Positions 8,241-17,067 are shown, numbered from the stretch's first letter. The stretch is 20,029 bases of DNA from Chara braunii (GCA_003427395.1 BFEA01000351.1:120127-140155); one strand, 5' to 3'. Numbers and translations are program-made. Notes: a model not told the origin generated them from the sequence alone.

Positions 8241-9641
8241 GGGAAGAAGGTGGGGTTGATGGTGGTAGCCTGGTTTGTTGGGGCAGCGGTTCTGCAAAGT
8301 GGTGGGAACGAGCGGGGCGTGGTGATGGCGAGGGCGATGGGGGTAAGGGTGGTAGGGTGTGGGCTGTGGAGGGCTGCGCTGCTAGGTTGTGATAGGGGGT
8401 TCAGGACTGCCAAGTACTGAGGTGTGCGTTTCCCCCGTGACAGAGCTCCGTGGACGCAGCTGGGAGAAAAGAAGTACTGCAAGCATGGTGAGGGTGGTGG
8501 AGCTTTGGACGACGACATCCCTCCATCCCTCCGAACTAACCTGCGAGAGGCGGCTGGCAGGTTCAGAGGTCGGGCTCGCAACGTGGTTTTGCCACGGTCT
8601 GTTTTATCTTCGTCGACTGACTTTTGAGGATGGTCGAGTGAGTGTCGACTACAAGGTGGCCAGTTTTGCTCGCAAAGCCGACGAAGGAGGAGGTGGGGTT
8701 TGGAGGGGGGAGGGGTGGTTTATGAAGTGTTGGGACTTGGGGTACTCTTTCTCCAGCTATGTTTTTGTCTTTCTAAGATGTTTGTCTTGATTGAGTAGAT
8801 TTTGTCTGATAGGTTTTTGCTCCAGTATGTAATCCTCTTTTCAGTTCTTGATTAATATTTGATTGAATTTCTCACATATCGATTTTCATCCGTTTAAACC
8901 GTGCTCTTCTAGTTATATCTGCTAAATGATGTTCCTATCTGATTAGTTAAATGCAAATTTTATCTTCGCGTCTTCCAAGAGTCTACTACAATTGCCAATT
9001 CTTAGTCCAATACAATTGCAAATTCGAAGCCGTAAATCAGACTCGTTTTTGATAGATTCGCAATTCTGAATGTTTTACCAATATAAGTTTTATGATCGAC
9101 TCTTCTAAAATCCAAATCCTTTTCAGCACCATCATTGTTGATTGACTTCTTAATTTCTATTCCTCAATTCCTCAATTCCTAGGTTCTGTGGGCCTCTGTG
9201 ATGGTCTCCAAAATTTGGCTAAGATCTATTTCTACAAACTGGTTGGTGAACCCAACCTCGTGCATGTTGTGACAGGCTAATTTAGGTCTGTCTACTTAGG
9301 CTATATTCTTGTCTATTAAAGTTCTGGGAGAGTTTAGTGCCAGCGAATCTGAAATCCGGGTTGAGGTGATGCTTGGCTGTTCAGTTGATGCTGTGCTACC
9401 TGCCTTCCACTCCTTTGTTTTCAGATGGCCGAGTTGGAACGATGCTGGTCGGAGTTGCGGGTTAGGTCGTGCTGCCCTGTAACTCGAGCGTGACGAGGGC
9501 TCTGGAGGCCTGGTAAGAGGTCCAAGGAACTGCCTAAGGGGGGAGGTGGTTCTGTGGCTGTTTGGGGCTGGTATCAAGACGATGCGGGTCGAAGCCGAGG
9601 TGGATCGTTCCACCCTGTAACCTAACAGATGGGAGTTTTCT

Positions 9642-9661
9642 GAGGTAGGTGGCGCTACCTC
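9642..9661. repeat. Short hairpin
   Basis: GAGGTAG at 9642-9648 pairs with CTACCTC at 9655-9661 across a 6-base loop. It sits between two copies of a CCTA.CAGATGGG motif (about 9621-9632 and 9666-9677). Confidence 0.7.
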
Positions 9662-9847
9662 GTCACCTAGCAGATGGGGGTGTGAGGCCTTGAAGAGTCT
9701 TGATATTGAGGAGGGAGGTTGATGCCGGTTTGAGGTGGGATAGTTGAGTGTCAATCTACATGGGTTTTGGTTTTGTTGCTTTCTCTTGGAAAGATGCCTT
9801 TATAGCGTTCAAATTTTGTTACTACCTATTACTACCCTTTGTGAGTG

Positions 9848-10251
9848 GACTTCTTCTCTTCCTCTTCTTCGAACTATGTGGTGGAGGAGGTCGGCTCGTC
9901 GAAGGAAGACGAATAGTAGAAGTCTACTCTCAACCACTATGGGACTGGGTGGGTTGTTTGTCTACTGTTCGTATCTTCCGAACTATGTGGTGGAGGAGGT
10001 CGGCTCGTCGGAAGATGATGAAGAGTAGGGGGTAAGTGGGAGGGACCTCTGATGACCTCTGTGTAGGCTGTTCTTGCTTCATCCCGCGAACTATGTGGTG
10101 GAGGAGGTCAGCTCGTCGCGAGATGGAAAAGACTGCTGCATGCTGCTGCTCTTCGTGAGACCCTGTGAATTCATCTTCTGCTGCTGTTTCTTCATCCGGC
10201 GAACTATGTGGTGGAGGAGGTCGGCTTGTCGCTAGAAGAAGAAGGCAGTAG
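9848..10251 (+). repeat. Array of four long hairpins with an invariant G-rich apical core
   Basis: Cores of 32 nt lie at 9870-9901, 9979-10010, 10087-10118 and 10200-10231, with start-to-start distances 109, 108 and 113. Each begins CGAACTATG, contains GGTGGAGGAGG and ends GCTCGTCG or GCTTGTCG. Copies 1 and 2 are identical; copies 3 and 4 each differ at one base. Outside the core the arms differ between copies yet pair within a copy: before/after the core they read CTT/AAG, ATCTTC/GAAGAT, CATCCCG/CGAGATG and CATCCGG/CTAGAAG, and pairing continues outward to give imperfect stems of roughly 15-23 bp. Left arms are pyrimidine-rich, right arms purine-rich. No known family is recognised. Confidence 0.85.
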
Positions 10252-10304
10252 AGAGAGTTTGCAAGGATATGTGACGGCCTAGTAGATGGGTGGATATTAC
10301 GCGT

Positions 10305-10332
10305 CCTACTAGTGAGGGGGCTAGCTAGTAGG
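10305..10332. repeat. Short hairpin downstream of the array
   Basis: CCTACTAG at 10305-10312 pairs perfectly with CTAGTAGG at 10325-10332 across a 12-base loop. Confidence 0.75.
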
Positions 10333-10495
10333 ATAGGAATAGGGCACAGCTAAGTCTTGCTGGAGTGGGGGAAAGAGGTTTTTGAGGAGGTTCAATGAGT
10401 AGTTTAATGATCGGTTGGTCAAAGGTCTGCAGTATATGCAGGTTTCCGTAAATTCCTTGACGTTTTTCCAAAAAACGTTTTTTGAAGGTACTTGT

Positions 10496-10609
10496 TATGG
10501 GACGCTGGGCCCGGTTCCCTGTCGGTGCCATTTTGTGAGGATATGGTTGTATCTATGGGACGCTGGACCCGGTTTCCAGTGGGTGCTGCTCCCCACCAAT
10601 AGATGGAGC
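10496..10609 (+). repeat. Duplicated tail motif of the nested element
   Basis: TATGGGACGCTGG and CCCGGTT recur at 10496-10516 and 10554-10574, 58 bp apart. The second copy continues into the 53-base stretch shared with the LINE 3' UTR. The A-rich tail starts eleven bases after it. Confidence 0.85.
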
Positions 10610-10644
10610 TTCTGTTTTGAAAAAAAAAAACAAAAAAACAAAAA

Positions 10645-11024
10645 GGGATTCTGTGGGAAGGGAAGGCGGTGTGACACGACTTGCACCATCGTAGTGCCTG
10701 CCCTTTTTGCTCTAGGTATGTGCAATCTATCAGCCAGTCATTGGTGGGCAGGCAGCGGTGCTCTATCTGCCATTGAAGAGAGGCCATCTTTGCAGGTCTA
10801 GACCTTGTAGCAGTGAACCATCGGATCGGACGGAGTGCCTCAGTTCCTACCTTCAAATGTGACCCCCATCGAGCCTTCACTGCATCTTTTATGTTCACTT
10901 TTAGCCGGAGCAGACGGTAGGTGGCCTTCACTGATAAGGTGTGCAGTGTTAGGTTCATCCCCGACTTGGGGTTTCGTGCAGGGACCCACTGCCAATCATC
11001 AGGGTCCAAGGGTAGCTCCGTCAC
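10645..11024 (-). pseudogene. LINE ORF2, zinc-finger region before the nested insertion
   Basis: Reading leftward from 11024, the frame gives LPLDPDDWQWVP, SVKATYRLLR, a W/K-rich stretch, then MASLQWQIEHRCLPTNDWL and CKSC (complement of 10674-10685). This is the conserved region before the CCHC finger in ORF2 of plant-type LINEs, in which a helper segment with a W, LPT and CxxC is followed by an HxxxC pair. The pair is found only at about 8200-8232, beyond the nested element. The frame runs a few codons past 10645 into the foreign poly(A) tail, giving a spurious Phe-rich end. Its in-frame ATG at 11024 is internal, not a start. Confidence 0.85.
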
Positions 11025-11029
11025 GGGGG

Positions 11030-11922
11030 TGCTTGGCCGGTATGCGATCTAGCCATCCTTATCCCGCAGTACTCGTATCCTGTGCAGGTCTGTAGTTTTC
11101 CACCTCCTGACCACATCCGGGCAGTACCGGGCAGTACCGAGTAAGTTTATTCTCCTTGCCCAGGTGGAAGAGGTTTACCAGTGTTTCATATGTTCTTACC
11201 TCCACCACACTGCCTACACTTTTCGGATCCTCCGGGGCAACTACCCAATCTCCTTCCATTAGTCGTGGCCCTTTGCGCAAAATGCGCACCCAGTCCAGGG
11301 GGACTGCGGAGGTCAACAGGTCAGCATTCTCCTCAATTTTGTGACAATATGTTAGTAAGGTTTTCAGATGTGGCCCCGTCTCCACATCCCATATGTCCTT
11401 GATTCGGACTATACCTCTTTTGACCCAGCTATTCCAAGGGGGATCTGAGCTGCGATACACCCTGCTGTTTCGGTCTGTTATCCTCCTGTTACCAAAAAGA
11501 GGCTGGCGCATCACCTCCTCCCACCTGGTCGGAGTTGGTGCCAGGCATTGATGGGTCGGGCCCAAAAGTCATCCCTGACCAGGTCCGAATGGGCTGCGTC
11601 ACGGGGTGAGTGGCGCTCTATGCGTGGACGTTGAGGTACAGTCCAATAACGATCTTCTAGCCAGGTCAGTGGGTTGAGCTCTGACGGTGCCTGTGGGGCT
11701 AGTCTGGCTATCTGTTCCAGCGCCCAGGCATATCATGGGAGGTGTTCAGTGAACAACAGTATCCTGACCCATTGGACAGTTAATGTTGTGATCTGGGTGT
11801 CCGGGTCAAGGATCCCCAAACCCCCTTTGGCCTTCGGTTGGATTACCGATGACCAGGCTACCTTGCTAATGACGTTTGAGAGCTCTCCATTACCTCTCCA
11901 CAGTAGGGCCACTAATTGTCTC
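11030..11922 (-). pseudogene. LINE ORF2, region between reverse transcriptase and zinc finger
   Basis: Leftward from 11922 the translation gives RQLVALLWRG, then KVAWSSVIQPKAKGGLGI, the strongly conserved post-RT motif of LINE ORF2 (a W.G run followed by KAKGGLGI). A TGA follows LP a little further on, probably from CGA. After a frame change, an open stretch (11565-11059) continues with PLFGNRRITDRNS, WVKRGIVRIKDIWD and DWVRILRKGP, the weakly conserved linker. The segment begins precisely at the TTAA where the small TIR element inserted. Confidence 0.85.
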
Positions 11923-11926
11923 TTAA

Positions 11927-12382
11927 GCTAGGCTACCAGAGTGGCCCGGGGTCACTTGCCTGGCCGGGCCAAAAACAATTAAAAAATAAAAATAAAAATA
12001 AAGAAATAAAAATTTTATTTTTTATTCTAAATTTGGTGCAGAATTTCGATGTGACCCTGAGGCAAAAGTTGTTCAGTTTATTTTTCTGCATAACATAGTT
12101 TTTTTTTTCGGATTTTTTGGAATTTTTTTTTTTTTTTGGCTGGGACCTTCCCTGGTCCTTGCACGGGCTTGCCACCCGGGACCCGGGCAGCCCGGCTGGT
12201 CTGACCCATTTTGCCTACCGATCTACAAGAAAATGGCTACAAATTGCTTTGGAAATCCTAATCATTTTGTACAATGCCCAATCATNTTTTTTTTTTTTTT
12301 TTTTTTTTTGGCTGAGACCTTCTTTGGTCCTTGCACGGGCTGGCCACCCGGGACCCGGGCGGCCCGGCTGGTAGCCTAGCTT
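11927..12382. mobile_element. Small TIR element nested in LINE ORF2
   Basis: The ends are inverted repeats: AAGCTAGGCTACCAG at 11925-11939 and its complement at 12368-12382, 15 bp perfect. Flanking direct repeats are TTAAGC (11923-11928 and 12383-12388), which can be read as a TTAA or a TTAAGC duplication. When one copy of the site is kept, the LINE codons on the two sides lie in the same frame, so the edges are well fixed. Inside are GC-rich arms, A- and T-rich runs, and a second copy of the right arm (about 12137-12205 resembling 12308-12373). No transposase is present. TTAA would suggest piggyBac-type mobilisation, but the ends are not typical of that family. An N at 12286 lies at a T-run. 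Confidence 0.75.
12137..12373. repeat. Duplicated GC-rich arm inside the TIR element
   Basis: 12137-12205 and 12308-12373 are about 90% identical and in the same orientation. Each is preceded by a long T-run (about 12124-12138 and 12287-12309) and reads TTGGCTG.GACCTTC, GGTCCTTGCACGGGCT and CCACCCGGGACCCGGGC. In complement each looks like a GC-rich head followed by an A tail. Confidence 0.85.
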
Positions 12383-12387
12383 TTAAG

Positions 12388-12942
12388 CGATCGGACAGCC
12401 CCCTTGCTAAGGGTCCAAATTGCAGATTTGTACCACAAGGCTGCAAGGACTACACTGTTGATTGCTAGTGCTCTGCCGATCAGGGAGGTGTGCCGGTCAT
12501 TCCAGGTGGCTAGTTTTTCTAGAGCAGGCTTAAGGATCCACTCGTCATTTGAGGCTGGTTTACCCAACGCCGTTAGCCTGATTCCAAGCACTCTGACCGG
12601 GGCCGTGTCCGAGAGCCATATGACCCGTGGAAGTTCCGGTGGGCGCACCCCTTGATGGTGAATCCACCATCCCAGAGTCTTGTTTCCCCAGTTGACAGTC
12701 ATGTATGAGGCGGTAAATTGGTCAAATAATCTCCTGATCTCTTCCATGTTTGCTGCGGTGACGTCTATCATAAGGGTCAAGTCATCCGCAAACAGCGAGA
12801 AAACAGGGATCGCATCTTTTGGGATAGCGAAAATCTGCAGTCTTCTCAGGTTTTTATTGACGCGGAGAATCTGCAGTCCTCTCAGGTTTTCATTGACGCG
12901 GAGGTTCGCTGCCAGTGCTTCCATCACAATAATGAAGAGGAA
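12388..12942 (-). pseudogene. LINE ORF2 reverse transcriptase, catalytic FADD part and thumb
   Basis: Leftward the frame contains FSLFADDLTLMI (complement of about 12765-12800), the F/YADD catalytic motif of LINE reverse transcriptase. Then come FDQFTASYMTVNWGNKTLGW (the K-rich region after the palm) and VRVLGIRL, KLATWNDRHTSLIGRALAIN and AALWYKSAIW, standard thumb and post-thumb motifs. The first 25 residues, LRVNENLRGLQI repeated as LRVNKNLRRLQI, come from an internal tandem duplication and are not normal for the domain. The frame ends in KS-stop at the nested TIR element. Confidence 0.9.
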
Positions 12943-12986
12943 GGAGGTTCGTTGCCAGTGCTGCCATCACAATAATGAAGAGGAAG
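12832..12986 (-). repeat. Two abutting tandem duplications inside the RT domain
   Basis: A 36-bp unit is duplicated at 12832-12867/12868-12903 (2 mismatches), and a 43-bp unit at 12901-12943/12944-12986 (2 mismatches). The first keeps the reading frame (12 codons), the second does not. They lie between the QGDPLA and FADD motifs. Confidence 0.93.
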
Positions 12987-13800
12987 GCTGCCAAAGGGTC
13001 CCCTTGGCAAACCGAACGTTGCAGCGGGAAAGCCAGCGCTATCCTACCATGGACTTGGACACACGTAGTGGCGTTTTGATGTAGTATCTCGGTCCATCGC
13101 CGGAATATTGGTCCAGTATTCATTTTTTCCATACATTTGTCTAAGAATAGTCAGTCTACTGGTCATATGCTTCCTCAAAGTCGATGAAAACCACCGCCGC
13201 GTTCTGCTTGTCTTGTCTTGTCAATTTGAGAAGTTTGTTAACTAGGAGAATATTATCGTGAACCCTGCGTTCTTTGACAAAACTCGTCTGCGTTGGGTGA
13301 ATAATATCTTCCAGGACTGGGATTAGTCGGTTTGCCAAAGCTTTTGCCAGCATTTTATAGACCACTGTTAGTAGCGTTATCGGCCGGTAGTTCCTAATAT
13401 CCATTTTATCCCCTTTTTTATGTAACAGGGCGAGGATTCCTTGCCCCACCAACTCCCCCATTTGTCCTGTGTCCCACACCTGACGGTAGAAATCCATGAG
13501 GTCCGGGGCCAGCTGAGTCCAGAAGGTCTCCCATAACTCCTTGGGAAATCCATCGATTCCCGGGATCTTCTCTTCGTCCATTTGCATCATCGCCGTCCAG
13601 ATTTCCTCTTTGGACAGGGGCCGATCCAGATCTGCCTGTTGTTGGCCCGTCAGGGTCTTTTCCAGTGGTTCCAAGAAAGCTTCTATTTCCTTCTCCCTGG
13701 CGTTCCTCTCCCGCTGGGCACATCTGGAAGTGAACAGATCCTCGAAGAAGGACCGGGCAATCTGCACGATTCTGCAGGCAGTGGGGGGAGGAGGTAACAA
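12890..13800 (-). pseudogene. LINE ORF2 reverse transcriptase, fingers and first palm motifs
   Basis: The 13800-13156 frame shows IPGIDGFPKELWE, LLHKKGDKMDIRNYRPITLL, KMLAKALANRL, PTQTSFVKERRVHDNIL and VVFIDFEEAYDQ, the last carrying the first catalytic Asp. These are LINE RT blocks 0 to 3. A stop follows AYDQ. In a second frame (13132-12890) comes RWTEILHQNATTCVQVHGRI, then SVCQGDPLAAFLFIIVMAALA, block 4, where R.G.RQGDPLSP is usual. RT copies the LINE RNA at the nicked target. Frameshifts near 13150 and at the 43-bp duplication separate this part from the FADD motif. The frame before 13800 (DKKIFSMARARSHRTSIEAL, 13891 leftward) also shifts. Confidence 0.92.
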
Positions 13801-14008
13801 TGTCTTGGTGGCCGGTCTGTGGGTCGTATAATGCTTCTATAGATGTTCTGTGCGAACGCGCTCGAGCCATACTGAAGATTTTTTTGTCCATTGTTCCTTC
13901 TGTTTGTAGTTTAGTTAACCTCCCTCGTATCCGTGCTCCCTCCCAACGTTGCGTGGCAAAAGTCTAAAGTTGTTGTTGTAGCCTTTGAAACTCCGGGCAA
14001 TCCTCTGT
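13801..14008 (-). pseudogene. LINE ORF2 linker between endonuclease and reverse transcriptase
   Basis: From 13891 leftward the frame gives KKIFSMARARSHRTSIEALYDPQTG, which matches the region just before the RT domain in LINE ORF2 (a KxF, R....I..L followed by D..G). It then slips into the RT frame near 13800. Between 14008 and 13892 only broken frames remain. Confidence 0.7.
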
Positions 14009-15127
14009 CTATGTGTGTTGTGCGTGTTGGACATTGTGTGGGTAATCTTGGTGCTCCAGTTGCTGCAATTGTTGGTGGACTTCCATTTCCTTTTGATGTT
14101 TTTTAGCTGCTAAAAGTTTGGAATATTCTTGACATTTTTTACCCAGATAGAACAATCCGTTGTTAAACCAGTCTATATATTGTTGAATATGCTGCCATTG
14201 TGTGTGCCAGTATGACCAACAGTCCTTGATGTAATTCTGGAAGGCACTCTGTTTTAAAATAGAGGCATTAAGTTTGTAGAAGTCAGGTCCGTGATCGGGT
14301 TTCTGTCGGAATGATATGATAATCGTACACATTTTATGATCCAAGCTTGGATAAGGACTAGCAGGCAGGATCGTTGCTAGAAGCAGCGATCCTGCCATGT
14401 CTTCCGAGATCAAGATTAAGTCTATCCGGGATCTTGACTGACCCTCAGAACCAAACTTCCATAGGCAAGAATAGAACCTAGTGTCCGGATTTAGCCTCCG
14501 AAAGGAGTCAAATAGTTTTAGCGACAGACATAGCTCGTGGATTATCCGTTCGTCCTCTTCCACATACATCGGGGGCGGGGACGGCGTTCGCCATTTGTCC
14601 ATCCAACGATCTGGGGCTGCGTTACAGTCCCCTGCTATAATGACCGGAACCCCCTCCGGGATCTGCTTCTTGACGTTCTCAAAGAAGGCTTTCCTTTCGC
14701 TGACGGTGTTGGGGGCGTAGACACACAAAATGCATACAATTTCGATTTCCAGCGTGACCAGTATGGACACCCAACGACCCCCCTCCTGGTCCGTCACCCA
14801 GTGCACTGGGCCCGCCCTGGACTCAGGGGGAATCCAGATGGCCACCCCTGCGCTGCCCGGTTTTGGGGCGAAGGCCTTATATGGCCAAATTGTTTTGTGG
14901 GTGCGGTTATGGTCCGGGGTATCCATCAGGTGTGTTTCCTGAACACACACTACGTCTGGCCAGCGCCGACCTCCCACTCCCCTCATTAAGTCCCATATCG
15001 CATTTTGTTTTTAAGGTTTGCATGAGGCCAAGCCGTTCACATTTAGGGACCTCAGATCCAGATTTGCTGCTCTCCTGCACTGGTTCCAGATGCAGTCCTT
15101 TCCATACACCGCTCTGACCGGGTCCAT
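14009..15127 (-). pseudogene. LINE ORF2 AP-like endonuclease
   Basis: The endonuclease nicks the target to prime reverse transcription. An ATG at 15127 opens the frame 53 bases after the ORF1 stop. LRSLNVNGLAS follows (Asn of the active site), then an in-frame TAA at 15011-15013, then WPDVVCVQETHLMD (Glu), VYAPNTVSERKAFFENV, VIIAGDCNAAPDRW (Asp/Asn), SRIDLILIS (Arg and Asp) and PSLDHKMC (Asp-His). All expected catalytic residues of the exonuclease III-like fold are present; only the SDH motif is LDH. Apart from the TAA the frame is open to HAQHT-stop at 14009. The last 90 residues are a basic, Gln/His-rich linker. Confidence 0.92.
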
Positions 15128-15179
15128 TTTGCTTTGGTTGTTCATGTGATCTTCGTATTATGTGGCATGCAGTTGCCCC

Positions 15180-16323
15180 TTAACGGCGGGCCCATGGTAG
15201 CTGATCCCAGTCCCAATCTGCAGTTCCCACCGAGGGGCCCGACCTGAGGAGGGCACATAAACATTTTCTCACGTCCTGTTCCGTCCAGGTATTACTGTGC
15301 CCGATCTTGGTTGTCTGCAAGTTCATAAGTTGGGCACGAGTGTGCCATCTTAGGCCTGCCTCCTTGGTGGGCTCATAGCGTATGAAGACATCTTGCTGTG
15401 CTATTTTGTTGGGGCCTGTTATGATCAAGGCTGTTGCCTGTGCCCCCGGTGCTAAACTTTTTGTGATATGGTCTTCTAAGTGCATCAGCAGTATGCCGGA
15501 CGCCGCCTCAGATGTAATATTTTGTGGCTCCGCCCAGAAGGATGTCCAGCCCTGTAGTGTGACTCCCCCCTGCCTGCCATTCCCCGCTGGAGACAACCCC
15601 ACCTCCCATTTTCCATTTTTCTTATGAACCGGGATAAGCAGTATAGCGTCCTGTGACAGGGGGTCGGAGTCGCAACCCAACTCAATCAAATGTCTAAGTT
15701 TTCTTTTTCGCACCAGGTCTAATGGCTCGTTCTCATCTTGGTCCGGCGGGTCTGGACCCGGCGGCGGGGCTGGTTGCAGCAGAGCTGGGGGGTCCTGAGA
15801 CATCTGGGTCAGTTCTTTGTTCGTCGAGTATGTTCTGTTCTGCTCGGCGGCACTTGATGGTGGTGGATGAGACGGTTGAAAACGGGTAAAAACTGATGTA
15901 GTCAGCTTGTGCCATGCTTCCGTCCACTTCACCCCCGGTTGCAGTCCATTTTCCAATACATTTTTGAGTGAGGCGCTCATGTTGAACATGGGAAATAACT
16001 CTAAGTACGTCTTATCCCAGAAGTCATCAGTCAGGGGGCCATGTTTAGCTTTTAAATTCCCCATCAACCAGTCTGCAATGATGACCAGTTTCTGTTCTGT
16101 CGGCAGGTGTGGTGGTGGTACCCCCTCCTCCTCACCTTCCGGGTCGCAGTCCGGTACCAAAACCTCCGGAGATGTGCTGGCATTGGCCGGGAGCGGGTCC
16201 ACCTCCATTGGTTTTGAATAAAAAGCGACCTGGAAGGGATCAATCTCTCCTGCTATCTTCCTTGATTGATCCTGCTGCTCAGCCCCTGATAGGCCATCTC
16301 CCCCTCTGTACTTCCAACCTCCA
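15180..16323 (-). pseudogene. LINE ORF1, C-terminal region
   Basis: A 343-codon open frame runs from an ATG at 16208 to a TAA at 15180-15182. The same frame is open upstream to about 16290 (IDPFQVAFYSKPMEV), so the ATG is probably internal to ORF1 and the break at 16290-16324 is a frameshift. The protein is acidic at its start, with a helical segment (EQKLVIIADWLMGNLKAKHG), a proline-rich linker (PPALLQPAPPPGPDPPD), and a more globular last third. I recognise no domain in it. Ordinary plant LINE ORF1 proteins end soon after the CCHC knuckle, so this extension is unusual. It ends 52 bases before the ORF2 ATG. Confidence 0.7.
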
Positions 16324-17067
16324 TCAGATCTTCCGGCTGTCCCTGTACCTCCACTTGTCCCAACCGATCATCCCCAGTGATGTCCCCTGTTGTATCTGCT
16401 GCAGGGGAGGGTCCATGGGGGGTTTTTCAGTACCAGATGGCCCTGCGTCCTGTATGTACAGCTCGGCCGCGGGGCCCAGGGTGATGCTAGAGTTATCGTT
16501 TCCTGCTCGCCCCGGTCCAGGTTTCGGCTGCTGTTTTTGGACCCACATTTCTTTCCCTGTTTTCCTGCCCACCGTTTTCCAACCTGAGGTGTCCGGGTCA
16601 CCCTGCTGGGGGCGTGCCTGTATATCTTGGGTTTGCTTCTCCATCAGAGCAGGGGGAGTCCATGTGTTTGGGGGATGCGTCCCCCAGTCTGGCTCCCTGG
16701 GTCTTTCCCATTTCCATCTGATTGGGGTTCCGTCCCACCCTTCATGTCCCGGGTCCACTGTCCTCCAATGGGACATCTTGATCGGGTCTCTCAACAATCT
16801 CCCAGTTGTCCGGGTTCTTTTTTGCGGATGGAACGGGCAGGAGAACTCAGTACTCAAATGGCCGTATGCCCTGCATTTGTGGCACCACAGTCTTAGTTTA
16901 TGTGCTGTGTGGATCATATATTCTTTTCCTCCCACCTGATACGGGATTACATCATCAAGGGAGAAAGGGTGACCCTGGGGGAAATCCAGTGTTAGCATTA
17001 AGTAGTCATCCCTCTTGGCCACATAGGAGGGGAGGGGGTCAATGAACGCCACAACAGCAGTCCACAA
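16324..17067 (-). pseudogene. LINE ORF1, central region with CCHC zinc knuckle
   Basis: ORF1 proteins bind the LINE RNA. The frame gives VVAFIDPLPSYVAKRDDY, VIPYQVGGKEYMIHTAHKLRLW, then CHKCRAYGHLSTEFSC, a zinc knuckle with spacing C-x2-C-x4-H-x5-C (family norm x4 at the end). After it comes a basic and Pro/Gly/Gln-rich stretch (PQKRTRTTGRLLRDP, then WERPREPDWGTHPP, QARPQQGDPDTSGWK). This arrangement, a DUF4283-like fold followed by CCHC, is characteristic of plant L1-type ORF1. The frame ends in RKI-stop at 16324. The preceding part lies in a different frame (17369-16998), so one frameshift falls near 17070. Confidence 0.85.

Larger units (their letters stand above)
8241..10644 (+). mobile_element. 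Nested non-autonomous retroelement inserted antisense in LINE ORF2
   Basis: LINE coding sequence stops near 8235 and resumes near 10650, splitting a zinc-finger domain, so the intervening 2.4 kb is an insertion. On the plus strand it ends in an A-rich tail (10620-10644). The 53 bases before the tail (10557-10609) match the host LINE's 3' UTR at 49 of 53 positions. It encodes no recognisable protein; open frames of up to about 150 codons on either strand lack motifs. A shared 3' end without an enzyme is how SINE-like elements exploit a partner LINE. The flanking duplication is unresolved (GGGAAG at 8241-8246 and 10655-10660 is a weak candidate), so the left edge is approximate. It may itself be composite. 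Confidence 0.65.

Noticed and set aside
8228-8790. Open frames of 117 and 133 codons over the G-rich stretch
   Set aside because: Overlapping on both strands, low-complexity, no family resemblance.
9296-9754. 152-codon minus-strand open frame
   Set aside because: Ser/Pro/Arg-rich with no domain, lies in the nested non-autonomous element and spans the short repeats there.
9848-10251. CRISPR-like array (short repeats with regular spacing)
   Set aside because: Only four repeats, spacers of about 77 bases that pair with each other across the repeat, eukaryotic retrotransposon context and no cas genes.
9848-10251. Tandem microRNA precursor cluster
   Set aside because: In microRNA families the arm sequence is conserved; here the loop is conserved and the arms vary.
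8241-10660. GGGAAG (8241-8246 and 10655-10660) as a target-site duplication of the nested element
   Set aside because: Six bases in purine-rich sequence, ten bases away from the A-tail edge; not convincing.
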